The notes: generated by a model from the letters alone, not told the origin. A DNA stretch of 64,000 bases from HKST-UBA85 sp035654775 (GCA_035654775.1 DASRWB010000066.1:1-64000), one strand, 5' to 3'. Numbered from the stretch's first letter, positions 16,605-25,867 are shown. Made by a program: numbers and translations.

Positions 16605-17636
16605 ATGGATTCACTTACCCAAATTGTTTTAGGTGCTGCTTGTGGAGAAATTGCCTTAGGTAAAAAAATAGGTAATAAGGCCTTGCTTTTTGGTGCCATT
16701 GGAGGCACAATTCCTGATTTGGATGTTTTTACATCAAGATGGTTTTACAGTAATCAAATTGATATAATGGCAGCGCATAGAGGCTTTAGTCATTCTATTG
16801 TTTTCTCAATTTTAGGTGCTTTTATCTTCGGGTATATAGTTTATGCCTTGTACAATACCGGAAAACGGAAGGATACTACAAAAAGAACCGATTGGATTTG
16901 GCTTTTTTTTCTGGCATTAGCCACTCATATTCTTCTGGATGCTTTTACGCCTTACGGAACACAGTGGTTTTTGCCCTTCAGCAACTACAGAGTTGCATTT
17001 AATAATATTGCTGTAGTAGATTTATTGTATACCCTTCCTTTTTTAATAGCCTTGCTTGTTTTAATGTTTTTCAAACGACAATCAAAATACAGAACTTTGT
17101 GGTTAAAAATAGGATTAGGCATAAGTTCTTTTTATATGCTACTGACTTTAATCAACAAGCTATATATCAATACCGTTTTCAAAAAATCACTTATCCATGC
17201 CGGGATTGCTTATGAACGCTTTCAAACACAACCTTCTATTTTTAACAATATTCTTTGGTATGGTGTAGCTGAGACAAAAGATAGGTACTATGTAGGTTTT
17301 TATTCGCTTTTTGATGAAGATGATAAGGTTGGAAAATGGCAACCGTTGCCTAAAAATCATAACCTTGTGCCCAATGCTGCTAAGGATATTAAAACACTGG
17401 CATGGTTCAGTAACGGGTATTACAATTTTCTTCCGATGGAAGAAAAAAACACTTTTCGGTTTAACGACTTGCGCTATCCGTTATTCAATGAAGATGACCC
17501 GAATTCATCGGTATTTAGTTTTACCATTTACAGTGAAAAAGGTCGCTGGAATGCAAAGCCCTTTGAAGGCAAACCACCCAATGCAGAGGATTTTAATGTG
17601 TTTTGGAAGCGTTTAAAAGGCGTTAAAAAAGAATAG
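16605..17636 (+). CDS. YdjM-like (DUF457) membrane-bound metal-dependent hydrolase
   Basis: An inner-membrane protein of 343 residues from the ATG at 16605 (MDSLTQIVLGAACGE), which is the conserved start of the family; an ATG at 16566 would place the promoter box inside the gene. The N-terminal half holds four to five hydrophobic segments and the family's presumed metal-site residues: IPDLDVF, AHRGFSHS (His-Arg-Gly-x-Ser-His) and ATHILLDAFTPYGTQWF. The C-terminal half (about 200-343) is soluble and basic with no recognised domain. Family members are called metal-dependent hydrolases, but the substrate is unknown. It ends in a terminator hairpin whose 5' arm is inside the coding sequence. Confidence 0.85.
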   Translation: MDSLTQIVLGAACGEIALGKKIGNKALLFGAIGGTIPDLDVFTSRWFYSNQIDIMAAHRGFSHSIVFSILGAFIFGYIVYALYNTGKRKDTTKRTDWIWLFFLALATHILLDAFTPYGTQWFLPFSNYRVAFNNIAVVDLLYTLPFLIALLVLMFFKRQSKYRTLWLKIGLGISSFYMLLTLINKLYINTVFKKSLIHAGIAYERFQTQPSIFNNILWYGVAETKDRYYVGFYSLFDEDDKVGKWQPLPKNHNLVPNAAKDIKTLAWFSNGYYNFLPMEEKNTFRFNDLRYPLFNEDDPNSSVFSFTIYSEKGRWNAKPFEGKPPNAEDFNVFWKRLKGVKKE

Positions 17637-17655
17637 AATTGCTTTTTTAACGCCT
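17618..17655. terminator. Strong bidirectional terminator overlapping the end of the YdjM-like gene
   Basis: AGGCGTTAAAAAAG (17618-17631) and CTTTTTTAACGCCT (17642-17655) form a perfect 14-base stem with a 10-base loop. The stop codon (17634-17636) lies in the loop, so the 5' arm is coding. It lies between convergent genes. Confidence 0.85.
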
Positions 17656-17664
17656 ACTATGAAA

Positions 17665-18891
17665 TTATAGAGCTGTTTCTTGCACTGTGGGTTTTAGTAT
17701 ATTTAGTTCCATCATGCATTCACGCATCATTTTGTAGGTACGTTCAATATCGGCATCAAGACCAATAGAAAAGCGAATTAGCCCGTTACTGAGTCCCATT
17801 TCTTTTTGCTCTTCTTCGGGTATTTCAGATGAAGTGGAACTTCCGGGTGCGCTAAATAAAGTTTTGTAAAACCCTAAACTTACTGCCAGATAGCCAAGGT
17901 TTCGTTCTTGCATAAGTTCCATTAAAGCATTAGCTTTTTCTAAGGACCCGACATCTATGGTTAACATTCCGCCAAAACCGTAGTGCGCATTCATCATGCT
18001 TTTAAAGAGTGTATGTGATGGATGTGAGGACAAGCCCGGATAAACGGTTTTTAATCCGTCAGCTTCAAATTGCTGTGCCAAATAACTAGCATTTTTACTG
18101 TGTTGCTGCATTCGTATGTGCAAAGTGCGCAGGTTTTTTAATACTGAAGCAGCACGCAGACTATCCATAGTTGCGCCCAGCAGCATACAGGCTCCATCAT
18201 TTACATTGCGTAAGTTATCAATAAATTCTTGAGTTCCGCATATTACACCGGCAACAGTGTCGCTACTACCGTTTATAAATTTGGTCAAACTGTGTATCAC
18301 AACATCTGCGCCTAATTTGGCCGGAGATATTGACAAGGGTGAAAACGTGTTGTCTACAATGAGTTTTAGCTTGTGTTTTTTTGCAATTTCGGCTAAACCT
18401 TCAATGTCGGCAACTTCTAGTAGCGGATTGCTGACAGACTCGCAGTAAATGACCTTTGTTTTTGAAGTAATGGCAGCTTCTACCAAGTCAAGTTTTGTGA
18501 TATCTACAAAACTTGTGCTTACCTTAAACCGAGGTGCAAAATTTTTTAAAAATGCATAAGTGCCTCCGTAAATGGTTCTGCTGGACACAATATGGTCTTC
18601 GGCTTTGCACAATTGCATTAATACAGCGGTAATGGCACCCATTCCCGAGGCCGTTACGGTAGCCGTTTCTGTGCCTTCCATAGCGGCTAAAGCCTTGCCT
18701 AAGTATAGATTTGACGGAGATGAATGACGCGAGTACAAATAGCATCCGTCAGCATTGCCTTCAAAAGTGTCAAACATGGTTTTTGCAGAGAGGAACGTGT
18801 AGGTTGAAGAGTCAGAAATAGAAGGATTGACACCTCCAAATTCACCAAAATACTGTAAGTCCTGGATATGGTTTGCGGGTTTAAATTTCAT
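17665..18891 (-). CDS. Cys/Met metabolism PLP-dependent enzyme (methionine gamma-lyase / cystathionine gamma-synthase family)
   Basis: A cytoplasmic fold-type-I PLP enzyme of 408 residues acting on sulfur amino acids (gamma-elimination or gamma-replacement). Visible marks: the phosphate-binding ATVTASGMGAI segment, TIYGGTYAF, VDNTFSPL with the cofactor-contacting Asp, and the Schiff-base lysine in HSLTKFINGSSD. Where methionine gamma-lyases usually carry Cys (LYGCT), this one has Gly (IYGGT), so cystathionine gamma-synthase or gamma-lyase activity is at least as likely as methanethiol production. It is divergent from an Lrp-type regulator across 163 very AT-rich bases, a frequent arrangement for amino acid catabolism genes under local control. 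The exact reaction is not determined by sequence. Confidence 0.88.
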   Translation of the reverse strand: MKFKPANHIQDLQYFGEFGGVNPSISDSSTYTFLSAKTMFDTFEGNADGCYLYSRHSSPSNLYLGKALAAMEGTETATVTASGMGAITAVLMQLCKAEDHIVSSRTIYGGTYAFLKNFAPRFKVSTSFVDITKLDLVEAAITSKTKVIYCESVSNPLLEVADIEGLAEIAKKHKLKLIVDNTFSPLSISPAKLGADVVIHSLTKFINGSSDTVAGVICGTQEFIDNLRNVNDGACMLLGATMDSLRAASVLKNLRTLHIRMQQHSKNASYLAQQFEADGLKTVYPGLSSHPSHTLFKSMMNAHYGFGGMLTIDVGSLEKANALMELMQERNLGYLAVSLGFYKTLFSAPGSSTSSEIPEEEQKEMGLSNGLIRFSIGLDADIERTYKMMRECMMELNILKPTVQETAL

Positions 18892-19054
18892 AATTAAAAG
18901 AGATTTATAATAATGTATAAAATTCGTAAATTATAGATTATAAATCAATGGTATTATGAAAAATATAAAAATAAAACTATAATAAACGATTTATTTAGTT
19001 ATATTTACTAATAATTTATACGTTTGTTCTTTTGCATAGAAAAATTTTCATCTC

Positions 19055-19513
19055 ATGATTTTTGACGAAACAGATAGCCGCTTACTTAACTTATTACAAG
19101 AAAACAGCAAACAAACCAATAAACAACTTGCACTAAAGCTTAATTTATCGGTAACAGCTGTTTATGAACGCATACGTAAGCTGGAGCGTTTAGGTGTTAT
19201 AGACAGCTATGTAGCACTTGTCAATAAAGTAAAGGTTGACAAGAATTTTGTTGCGTTTTGTCACATAAAATTAGTGCAACATACACAAGATTACGTTATT
19301 AAGTTTGAGCGTGAAGTAGCTAATTTACAAGAGGTTGTGGCATGCTACCATATAAGTGGTGATTACGATTATCTGTTAAAAGTGATTGTAAAAGACATGG
19401 AAGCTTTCAGAGAATTTATGGTAAATAAACTCACACTGATAAACCATATCGGGAGTACGCATAGTATGTTTGTAATTAATGAAGTAAAACATACAACAGC
19501 AATCACGGTTTAA
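19055..19513 (+). CDS. Lrp/AsnC family transcriptional regulator
   Basis: A DNA-binding regulator of 152 residues. The N-terminal helix-turn-helix (about 5-60) includes ENSKQTNKQLALKLNLS and AVYERIRKLERLGVI, typical of Lrp. The C-terminal RAM/AsnC ligand domain (about 65-145) includes HISGDYDYLLKV, the usual effector-pocket strand. Such proteins form octamers and respond to amino acids. Its divergent neighbour is the PLP sulfur amino acid enzyme, so control of that gene and of itself is the obvious inference. The shared region contains GTATAAAATT and AATTTATAC, imperfect inverted AT-rich elements that could be operators. The start ATG at 19055 fits the family N terminus (DETDxRLLxLLQEN). Confidence 0.92.
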   Translation: MIFDETDSRLLNLLQENSKQTNKQLALKLNLSVTAVYERIRKLERLGVIDSYVALVNKVKVDKNFVAFCHIKLVQHTQDYVIKFEREVANLQEVVACYHISGDYDYLLKVIVKDMEAFREFMVNKLTLINHIGSTHSMFVINEVKHTTAITV

Positions 19514-19592
19514 TTTAAATAAAGGATTCTTTTTTCAGCTTTTAAAACCAAAAAATAGTCACAAGGCATTCGTAAAACAAAAATCAAAATCG

Positions 19593-19600
19593 TACTTTTG
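19593..19600 (+). promoter_or_regulatory. Possible -7 box (TACTTTTG) of lpd
   Basis: TACTTTTG lies 40 bases before the lpd start. No good upstream TTG element is visible, so this is a one-box call. Confidence 0.35.
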
Positions 19601-19640
19601 TACACGTTTTTAACCAAAAATCTATAAATACTTTTAGCTT

Positions 19641-21041
19641 ATGAATTCTTATGATGTTGCCATAATTGGTTCTGGTCCCGGTGGTTATGTTGCCGCTATT
19701 CGTTGTGCACAGTTAGGCATGAAAACTGCACTTATTGAAAAATACTCAGTACTTGGCGGAACTTGCTTAAATGTGGGATGTATTCCCAGCAAAGCCTTGT
19801 TGGATTCATCGCATCATTATGAAGATGCAGTAAAACATTTTGAAGATCACGGCATAGAAATACCCGGCGATATAAAAGTGAATCTTGAAAAAATGATAGC
19901 GCGTAAGCAAGCTGTTGTAGATCAAACCACGTCAGGAATAGATTTTTTAATGAAGAAAAATAAAGTCGATGTGTTTCAGGGAACGGGAAGTTTTAAAGAT
20001 GCCACACATATTAAAATAGAAGGTGAAAACCCATTAGAGATTGAAGCCAAAAACACGATAATAGCAACCGGAAGTAAACCTTCAACCCTTCCGTTTGTAA
20101 CTATTGATAAAGAGCGAATTATAACTTCTACAGAAGCGTTAAAACTCAACGAAGTACCCAAACATCTTATAGTTATTGGCGGTGGTGTAATTGGTTTAGA
20201 GCTCGGGCAAGTATACAAGCGATTAGGTGCCGAAGTTAGCGTAATTGAGTACATGGACAGAATAATTCCAACCATGGATGCAGGACTTTCTAAAGAACTT
20301 AACAAAGTATTTAAAAAGCAAAAATTCAATATCCATACATCACACAAAGTAAAATCGGTAGTGCGTAATGGAAATGAAATCATCGTAAAAGCAGAAGACA
20401 AAAAAGGCAATGAAGTTGAATTTAAAGGCGATTACTGTTTAGTGGCTGTTGGACGAAGTCCGTATACCGAGGGCTTGAATGCCGAAGCAGCAGGCGTAAA
20501 AATTGACGATAGAGGTAGAGTAGAAGTAAATGAAAAATTGCAAACCACAGTAAAAAATATTTATGCTGTTGGTGATGTAATTAAAGGCGCTATGCTAGCA
20601 CATAAGGCTGAAGAAGAAGGCATTTTTGTGGCCGAAACTTTGGCGGGACAAAAACCACATATAGATTACAATTTAATTCCCGGAGTTGTTTATACCTGGC
20701 CGGAAGTGGCTGCCGTAGGGAAAACAGAAGAACAACTCAATGAATCCGGTGTAGAATACAAAGTAGGCCAATTCCCGATGCGTGCTTTGGGACGCAGTAG
20801 AGCTAGTATGGATTTAGACGGTTTTGTGAAAATTTTAGCACACAAAGAAACTGACGAAATTTTAGGTGTGCACATGATAGGTGCCAGAGCGGCAGATATG
20901 ATTGCTGAAGCCGTTGTAGCCATGGAATACAGAGCCAGTGCCGAAGACGTTTCGCGTATGAGTCATGCACATCCTACATTCACCGAAGCTATTAAAGAAG
21001 CGGCTCTAGCAGCAACGGATGACAGAGCTATACATGCCTAA
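19641..21041 (+). CDS. lpdA: Dihydrolipoyl dehydrogenase
   Basis: An FAD enzyme that reoxidises the lipoyl arm of 2-oxoacid dehydrogenase complexes and the glycine cleavage system, passing electrons to NAD. It has 466 residues. FAD dinucleotide fold GSGPGGYVAAIR at 10-21, redox disulfide Cys42-Cys47 in GGTCLNVGCIPSKALL, NAD-binding GGGVIGLELGQV, second FAD motif AVGDVIKGAMLAHKAEEEG, and catalytic His444-Glu449 in HPTFTEAIKE. All key residues are present. No complex subunit genes are adjacent, so it is probably a shared E3. A hairpin follows. Confidence 0.97.
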   Translation: MNSYDVAIIGSGPGGYVAAIRCAQLGMKTALIEKYSVLGGTCLNVGCIPSKALLDSSHHYEDAVKHFEDHGIEIPGDIKVNLEKMIARKQAVVDQTTSGIDFLMKKNKVDVFQGTGSFKDATHIKIEGENPLEIEAKNTIIATGSKPSTLPFVTIDKERIITSTEALKLNEVPKHLIVIGGGVIGLELGQVYKRLGAEVSVIEYMDRIIPTMDAGLSKELNKVFKKQKFNIHTSHKVKSVVRNGNEIIVKAEDKKGNEVEFKGDYCLVAVGRSPYTEGLNAEAAGVKIDDRGRVEVNEKLQTTVKNIYAVGDVIKGAMLAHKAEEEGIFVAETLAGQKPHIDYNLIPGVVYTWPEVAAVGKTEEQLNESGVEYKVGQFPMRALGRSRASMDLDGFVKILAHKETDEILGVHMIGARAADMIAEAVVAMEYRASAEDVSRMSHAHPTFTEAIKEAALAATDDRAIHA

Positions 21042-21063
21042 ATGATTACAATAAAGACAATTT

Positions 21064-21093
21064 AAAAAGGCAATCCATAAAAGGTTGCTTTTT
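21064..21093 (+). terminator. Probable terminator after lpd
   Basis: AAAAAGGCAATCC (21064-21076) and GGTTGCTTTTT (21083-21093) pair with two single-base bulges around ATAAAA, ending in a T-run. Confidence 0.6.
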
Positions 21094-21199
21094 AACTTTT
21101 TTAAAAAGCACGAGCTTACGTTCAAATTTTACATTCCCTTTTTAGAAGGATAACAAGTTATTTGTCTAAGTTTTAAGTTATCTTACACTTTTCTTTTGA

Positions 21200-21207
21200 T
21201 ACTTTTG
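21200..21207 (+). promoter_or_regulatory. Possible -7 box (TACTTTTG) of pabB
   Basis: TACTTTTG ends 21 bases before the TTG start codon of pabB. No matching upstream element is clear. Confidence 0.4.
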
Positions 21208-21228
21208 CCTAATCTTAAAAATTAACAA

Positions 21229-22521
21229 TTGAGAGTTTCTAAAACGATACTTGTTACCTCAGTTCCCAAGCTTAAAAAACAACTGTTTTTATGGGCACAA
21301 CAGTTTGATCAAGTGGTTTATCTCGATTCAAATGCATACAAGGAGGCTCCTCAAAAATTTGAAGCTGTATTAGCTGTTAAAGCCAACACATTTGTAGAAT
21401 CATCATGTAAAAATGCATTTAGCAAGTTACGTGCATTTAAAGAACAAACCAACGATTGGATTTTTGGATTCCTGACCTACGACCTAAAAAATGACATAGA
21501 AGATTTAAAATCCGAAAATGATGATGGACTGAATTTCCCTGATCTTTATTTTTTTCAACCTGAAAAACTCTTCTTTATTGAGAAAAATACATTAACTGCT
21601 AGTTACTTAAAAGAAGCAGCGCAAGAAATAGAAAAGGATTTAAACCACATTCAAAACACCGTAATCAATACCGAAAGTTCAACCTCACAAAACATAAAAA
21701 TAAAACTTCGGATTCATAAAGACGAATACATTCAGAAAGTAAATTCACTACTTAGTCACATACAAAGAGGTGATATTTATGAAGCCAATTTTTGTCAGGA
21801 ATTTTATGCAGAAGGTACAACGATAAATCCCGCAGAAACTTTTTTAAAACTTAATGAAGTTTCAAAAGCTCCATTTGCCTCATTTTTAAAATACAATACT
21901 AAGTATCTGCTTTCGGCATCGCCGGAAAGGTATTTGAAAAAAGAAGGTACAACCGTTATCTCGCAACCTATCAAAGGTACTGCTAAACGTTCTAAAGATA
22001 AAAAACAAGATGCCAAATTAAAAAAAGAGCTTACACACAGTGAAAAGGAACGAAGTGAAAATATTATGATTGTAGATTTAGTAAGAAACGACCTTTCCCG
22101 AATAGCAGAAAAAAATTCTGTGCAGGTTACCGAATTATGTAAAGCTTATACCTTTAAACAAGTACATCAACTTATTTCTACCATTTCGTGCCAGGTTTCA
22201 AGTGATACGGCCGCTGTAGATATTGTTAAAGCCACGTTTCCTATGGGAAGCATGACCGGCGCACCAAAAATTTCAGCAATGAAGCTTATAGAACAAATTG
22301 AAAAAACCAAACGCGGACTCTATTCAGGTACTTTAGGCTATTTTTCTCCGGATAACAACTTTGATTTTAGTGTAATTATCAGAAGTATCTTGTACAACAG
22401 TCAAAAAAAATACGTATCCTACTCGGTAGGTGGTGCCATTACAGCAAAAAGTGATGCCTTTATGGAGTATGAAGAATGTTTACTTAAAGCGAAAGCCATG
22501 CGAGAGGTTTTAGAAGGTTAA
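21229..22521 (+). CDS. pabB: Aminodeoxychorismate synthase component I / anthranilate synthase component I family (PabB-like), TTG start
   Basis: A cytoplasmic chorismate-utilising enzyme of 430 residues, most likely making 4-amino-4-deoxychorismate for folate. The chorismate-binding core (about 165-428) has GDIYEANFCQEF, SASPERYL, QPIKGTAKR, IMIVDLVRNDLSRIAE, PMGSMTGAPKISAMKLIEQIE and RGLYSGTLGYFSP. The start is TTG at 21229: no in-frame ATG exists upstream, and starting later would remove the conserved N-terminal strand (residues 1-30, LFLWAQQFDQVVYLDSN). No glutaminase subunit is adjacent, so a PabA/TrpG must come from elsewhere. Isochorismate or anthranilate synthase is less likely given the PabB-type RGLYSG block and the separate menF at 49.7 kb. 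Confidence 0.88.
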   Translation: MRVSKTILVTSVPKLKKQLFLWAQQFDQVVYLDSNAYKEAPQKFEAVLAVKANTFVESSCKNAFSKLRAFKEQTNDWIFGFLTYDLKNDIEDLKSENDDGLNFPDLYFFQPEKLFFIEKNTLTASYLKEAAQEIEKDLNHIQNTVINTESSTSQNIKIKLRIHKDEYIQKVNSLLSHIQRGDIYEANFCQEFYAEGTTINPAETFLKLNEVSKAPFASFLKYNTKYLLSASPERYLKKEGTTVISQPIKGTAKRSKDKKQDAKLKKELTHSEKERSENIMIVDLVRNDLSRIAEKNSVQVTELCKAYTFKQVHQLISTISCQVSSDTAAVDIVKATFPMGSMTGAPKISAMKLIEQIEKTKRGLYSGTLGYFSPDNNFDFSVIIRSILYNSQKKYVSYSVGGAITAKSDAFMEYEECLLKAKAMREVLEG

Positions 22522-22539
22522 AACACAGCAGGAAAATTG

Positions 22540-22547
22540 TAAATTTG
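22540..22547 (+). promoter_or_regulatory. Possible -7 box (TAAATTTG) of tilS-dsbD
   Basis: TAAATTTG lies between the pabB stop and the tilS ATG, 12 bases before the ATG. It would give tilS and dsbD their own transcript with a near-absent leader. Confidence 0.35.
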
Positions 22548-22559
22548 CGGTTAACATAA

Positions 22560-23873
22560 ATGCGCGATAAATTTAATAAACATATTACCCATACCTTTCC
22601 TTTCTTAAAGGAAAGCAAAGTGCTGGTGGCTGTTTCGGGAGGAATAGACAGTGTAGTATTAACACATTTGTGTACAACACTAGGGTTGAATATAAGTCTG
22701 GCTCATTGCAATTTCAATTTAAGAGGAAAAGAAAGCGATGCCGATGAAGACTTTGTCATTGAATTTGCAGACGAATTAGAATTGGAAGTTTTTATTCAAA
22801 ATTTTGACACACAAGATTATGCCAGAAGCCATTCCCTTTCACTGCAAATGGCTGCACGTCAATTGCGCTATTCGTGGTTTGATGAGTTGAGTAATCAGTT
22901 AAATTTCGACTCTATACTTACCGCACATCATGCCGATGACAATTTGGAAACTTTTTTAATTAACCTTTCCCGAGGTACAGGTTTGGAAGGTTTAACCGGA
23001 ATTCCTGAAATAAACGGAAAAGTGATTAGACCCTTACTTCCGTTTTCAAGACAAGAAATCGAAAATTATGCAAAAAATCAGGGATTACAATGGCGGGAAG
23101 ACAGTAGCAATGTTTCGGAAAAATACCTGCGCAACAAAATAAGACATCAGGTAATTCCGACGCTAAAAGAAATCAATCCAAAATTTCTTCAAAATTTTTT
23201 AACCACTCAAAAATATCTGGAAAAATCTAAAAAGCTTCTTGACCAAACCGTAAATGAAGTGTTTACTAAAGTGGCAAAACAAGTTTCAGCAAATGAAATT
23301 CACTATAGTATTTCAGAACTTAAGAAGCTTCAGCCTATAGAAACCTATATGTTTGAGTTGTTTAAAGCATATCAATTTACAGCGTGGAACGACATTGTAG
23401 AGTTACTGGATGCCCAAACAGGAAAATACATCACCTCAAAAACCCACCGGTTACTAAAAAACAGAACACATTTAATTCTTACATCGCTTAAATCAAGTGA
23501 CGATACAGAAATACCAATTCGTGTAAACACACAAGAAGTAGAAACACCTGCCGGACTTTTGCAAATTGAAAAAGTGGAAAAAATTGAAAAAACCTCGACA
23601 AACAGCATTTATGTTGATAAAGATTTGTTAAAATTCCCAATAACTGTAAGACTTTGGCAAAATGGCGACTATTTTTACCCTTTCGGAATGCAAGGAAAAA
23701 AAAAGCTGAGTAAATTTTTTAAGGATGAAAAATACTCAATAGTTGATAAAGAAAACGCCTATGTGCTAAGTTCTGAAAACAGCATCGTTTGGGTGCTCAA
23801 CAAGCGTCCGGATGATAGATTTAAGGTAACCGACAAAACCAAGAACATTTTAAAAATAACTCTCTGCCCATGA
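22560..23873 (+). CDS. tilS: tRNA(Ile)-lysidine synthase TilS
   Basis: Modifies the wobble cytidine of tRNA-Ile(CAU) to lysidine with ATP and lysine, converting a Met anticodon to an Ile one; essential in most bacteria. It has 437 residues. The N-terminal PP-loop ATPase has VAVSGGIDSVVLTHL (about 23-37), LAHCNFNLRGKESDADE, ILTAHHADDNLETFLINLSRGTG (in parts: TAHHADDNLETFL), and REDSSNVSEKYLRNKIRH. The C-terminal TilS domain contains the tRNA-binding FFPFG-like block (YFYPFGMQGKKKLSKFF). Its stop overlaps the dsbD start as ATGA. Confidence 0.95.
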   Translation: MRDKFNKHITHTFPFLKESKVLVAVSGGIDSVVLTHLCTTLGLNISLAHCNFNLRGKESDADEDFVIEFADELELEVFIQNFDTQDYARSHSLSLQMAARQLRYSWFDELSNQLNFDSILTAHHADDNLETFLINLSRGTGLEGLTGIPEINGKVIRPLLPFSRQEIENYAKNQGLQWREDSSNVSEKYLRNKIRHQVIPTLKEINPKFLQNFLTTQKYLEKSKKLLDQTVNEVFTKVAKQVSANEIHYSISELKKLQPIETYMFELFKAYQFTAWNDIVELLDAQTGKYITSKTHRLLKNRTHLILTSLKSSDDTEIPIRVNTQEVETPAGLLQIEKVEKIEKTSTNSIYVDKDLLKFPITVRLWQNGDYFYPFGMQGKKKLSKFFKDEKYSIVDKENAYVLSSENSIVWVLNKRPDDRFKVTDKTKNILKITLCP

Positions 23874-25837
23874 AATATTTAATTACTGTCCTTCTTGTAT
23901 TTTTCTCTGTTAACACTATACAATCACAAGTTTTTGATCCTGTAAAATGGAGCTCCAAGGCGGTAAAAGTATCTGAAGACGTTTATGAAATCACCTACAC
24001 GGCAACCATAGACAAACACTGGCATTTTTACTCACAAGTTGCTACAGAAGAAGACGGACCTATAGCCACAGAATTCACTTTTATAAACCCAAATAACGCT
24101 TTTGAACGCATAGGGGAAACCTCAGAATCTGAAACTATTGATGTGTTTGAACAAGTGTTTCAAATGGACGTAAGCTATTTTGAAGATGAAGCGGTTTTTA
24201 CACAAAAATTTAAGATTTTAGACCCTGAAATTACACACATTAAAGCCGAAGTTTTTTATCAAGCTTGTGACGAAGTTCGCTGTTTAATGCCTACCACCTA
24301 TGAGTTTAATACCCCATTAAGTGGCGAAGAAGAAACTGTACAAGTGGCCACGATTGATGATAAAGACAAAATACTTGCCGACAAACTAAGTATAGCGGTT
24401 ACCGGCTGGGACAATTATGAGCAGGAAGAAGTAAAAAATAAAAGTCATCTTAGCATCTTTATTCTAGGCTTTTTAGGCGGATTATTGGCCTTGTTGACAC
24501 CTTGTGTTTTTCCTATGATTCCGTTAACGGTTTCGTTTTTTACCAAAAGCGCCAGCAATTCCCAAAAAGGATTAGCAAATGCAATGCTTTACGGATTTTT
24601 TATCTTGATTATTTATGTGCTTTTAAGTCTACCTTTTCACTTTTTAGATTCTTTAAACCCCGAAATTCTCAACACCATATCTACTAACGTGTGGCTTAAT
24701 CTGTTTTTCTTTGTGGTTTTGGTGTTTTTTGCATTTTCCTTTTTCGGTTTTTATGAAATTACCTTACCGGCATCGTGGGGAAATAAAATGGATTCTGCCT
24801 CCAGCATTGGCGGAATGGTAGGAATATTTTTTATGGCCGTTACCTTGGCTATTGTTTCCTTTTCCTGCACAGGACCTATTTTAGGTTCGCTCTTGGCAGG
24901 TTCACTAACTTCTGATGGTGGTGCTATGCAGCTTACAATGGGGATGAGTGGCTTCGGATTAGCCTTGGCTTTACCATTTACGCTTTTTGCCTTATTTCCA
25001 AAATGGTTAAACTCTTTGCCCAAATCGGGCGGCTGGTTAAATACCACAAAAGTAGTTTTAGGATTTTTAGAACTTGCTTTAGCACTTAAATTTTTATCTA
25101 ATGCCGACCTGGTGAAACATTGGGGCTTGCTCAAGCGTGAAGTGTTTATAGGATTGTGGATAATCATAGGCATAGGCCTTGTACTGTATCTCTTTGGAAA
25201 AATCAGATTTCCGCACGACGGACCAATTAAAAAACTGAGCTTTACCCGAATTTCTTTTGGGGTTTTATTCCTAGCGTTTACCATATATTTAATTCCCGGA
25301 TTGTCCAATACAGAATCGGCAAATTTAAAACTACTAAGTGGCTTTCCACCACCATTGCCCTATAGTATTTACGACAAAGTATCCGACTGTCCGCTTGATT
25401 TAAACTGCTACAAAGATTTTGACGAAGGGCTGCAAGCTGCCAAAGCACAAAATAAACCCATAATGCTGGATTTTACAGGTTGGGCTTGTGTAAATTGCAG
25501 AAAAATGGAAGAACAAGTATGGAGTAAAGACAAGATTTATACTATGCTTAAAGACAATTATATTATCATTTCCCTGTATGTGGATGACCGAAAAGAGCTT
25601 CCGGAAAGCGAACAATTTAAGGTGTTAAGACCCAACGGTTCGGCAAAAAAAATAAAAACCATAGGCGATAAATGGGCAACCTTTCAAACGCTGAATTTCA
25701 ACAACAATTCCCAACCCTATTATGTGTTGTTAACCCATGATATGAAATTGCTCAACCACACTACCGGATATACACCCAATGCCAACGAATACTTGCAATG
25801 GTTGGAAAAAGGGTTAGAAAACTTCAGCAAGCAATAA
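23870..25837 (+). CDS. dsbD: Thiol:disulfide interchange protein DsbD (membrane electron carrier)
   Basis: Carries electrons from cytoplasmic thioredoxin across the inner membrane to periplasmic disulfide isomerases and cytochrome maturation proteins. In 655 residues: signal peptide (1-20), periplasmic alpha domain (about 22-145) with Cys133 and Cys138 in QACDEVRC, a central eight-helix domain (about 198-480) with the paired cysteines in TPCVFPMIPLTVSFF and SFSCTGPILGSLLAG, and a C-terminal thioredoxin-like gamma domain with Cys540-Val-Asn-Cys543. All three redox pairs are intact. Translation is coupled to tilS by a 4-base overlap. A strong terminator follows. Confidence 0.93.
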   Translation: MKYLITVLLVFFSVNTIQSQVFDPVKWSSKAVKVSEDVYEITYTATIDKHWHFYSQVATEEDGPIATEFTFINPNNAFERIGETSESETIDVFEQVFQMDVSYFEDEAVFTQKFKILDPEITHIKAEVFYQACDEVRCLMPTTYEFNTPLSGEEETVQVATIDDKDKILADKLSIAVTGWDNYEQEEVKNKSHLSIFILGFLGGLLALLTPCVFPMIPLTVSFFTKSASNSQKGLANAMLYGFFILIIYVLLSLPFHFLDSLNPEILNTISTNVWLNLFFFVVLVFFAFSFFGFYEITLPASWGNKMDSASSIGGMVGIFFMAVTLAIVSFSCTGPILGSLLAGSLTSDGGAMQLTMGMSGFGLALALPFTLFALFPKWLNSLPKSGGWLNTTKVVLGFLELALALKFLSNADLVKHWGLLKREVFIGLWIIIGIGLVLYLFGKIRFPHDGPIKKLSFTRISFGVLFLAFTIYLIPGLSNTESANLKLLSGFPPPLPYSIYDKVSDCPLDLNCYKDFDEGLQAAKAQNKPIMLDFTGWACVNCRKMEEQVWSKDKIYTMLKDNYIIISLYVDDRKELPESEQFKVLRPNGSAKKIKTIGDKWATFQTLNFNNNSQPYYVLLTHDMKLLNHTTGYTPNANEYLQWLEKGLENFSKQ

Positions 25838-25842
25838 AAATT

Positions 25843-25867
25843 AAGCGGGTAAATCCCGCTTTTTTTG
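25843..25867 (+). terminator. Terminator after dsbD
   Basis: AAGCGGG (25843-25849) pairs with CCCGCTT (25855-25861) around TAAAT and is followed by a run of T. Confidence 0.88.
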
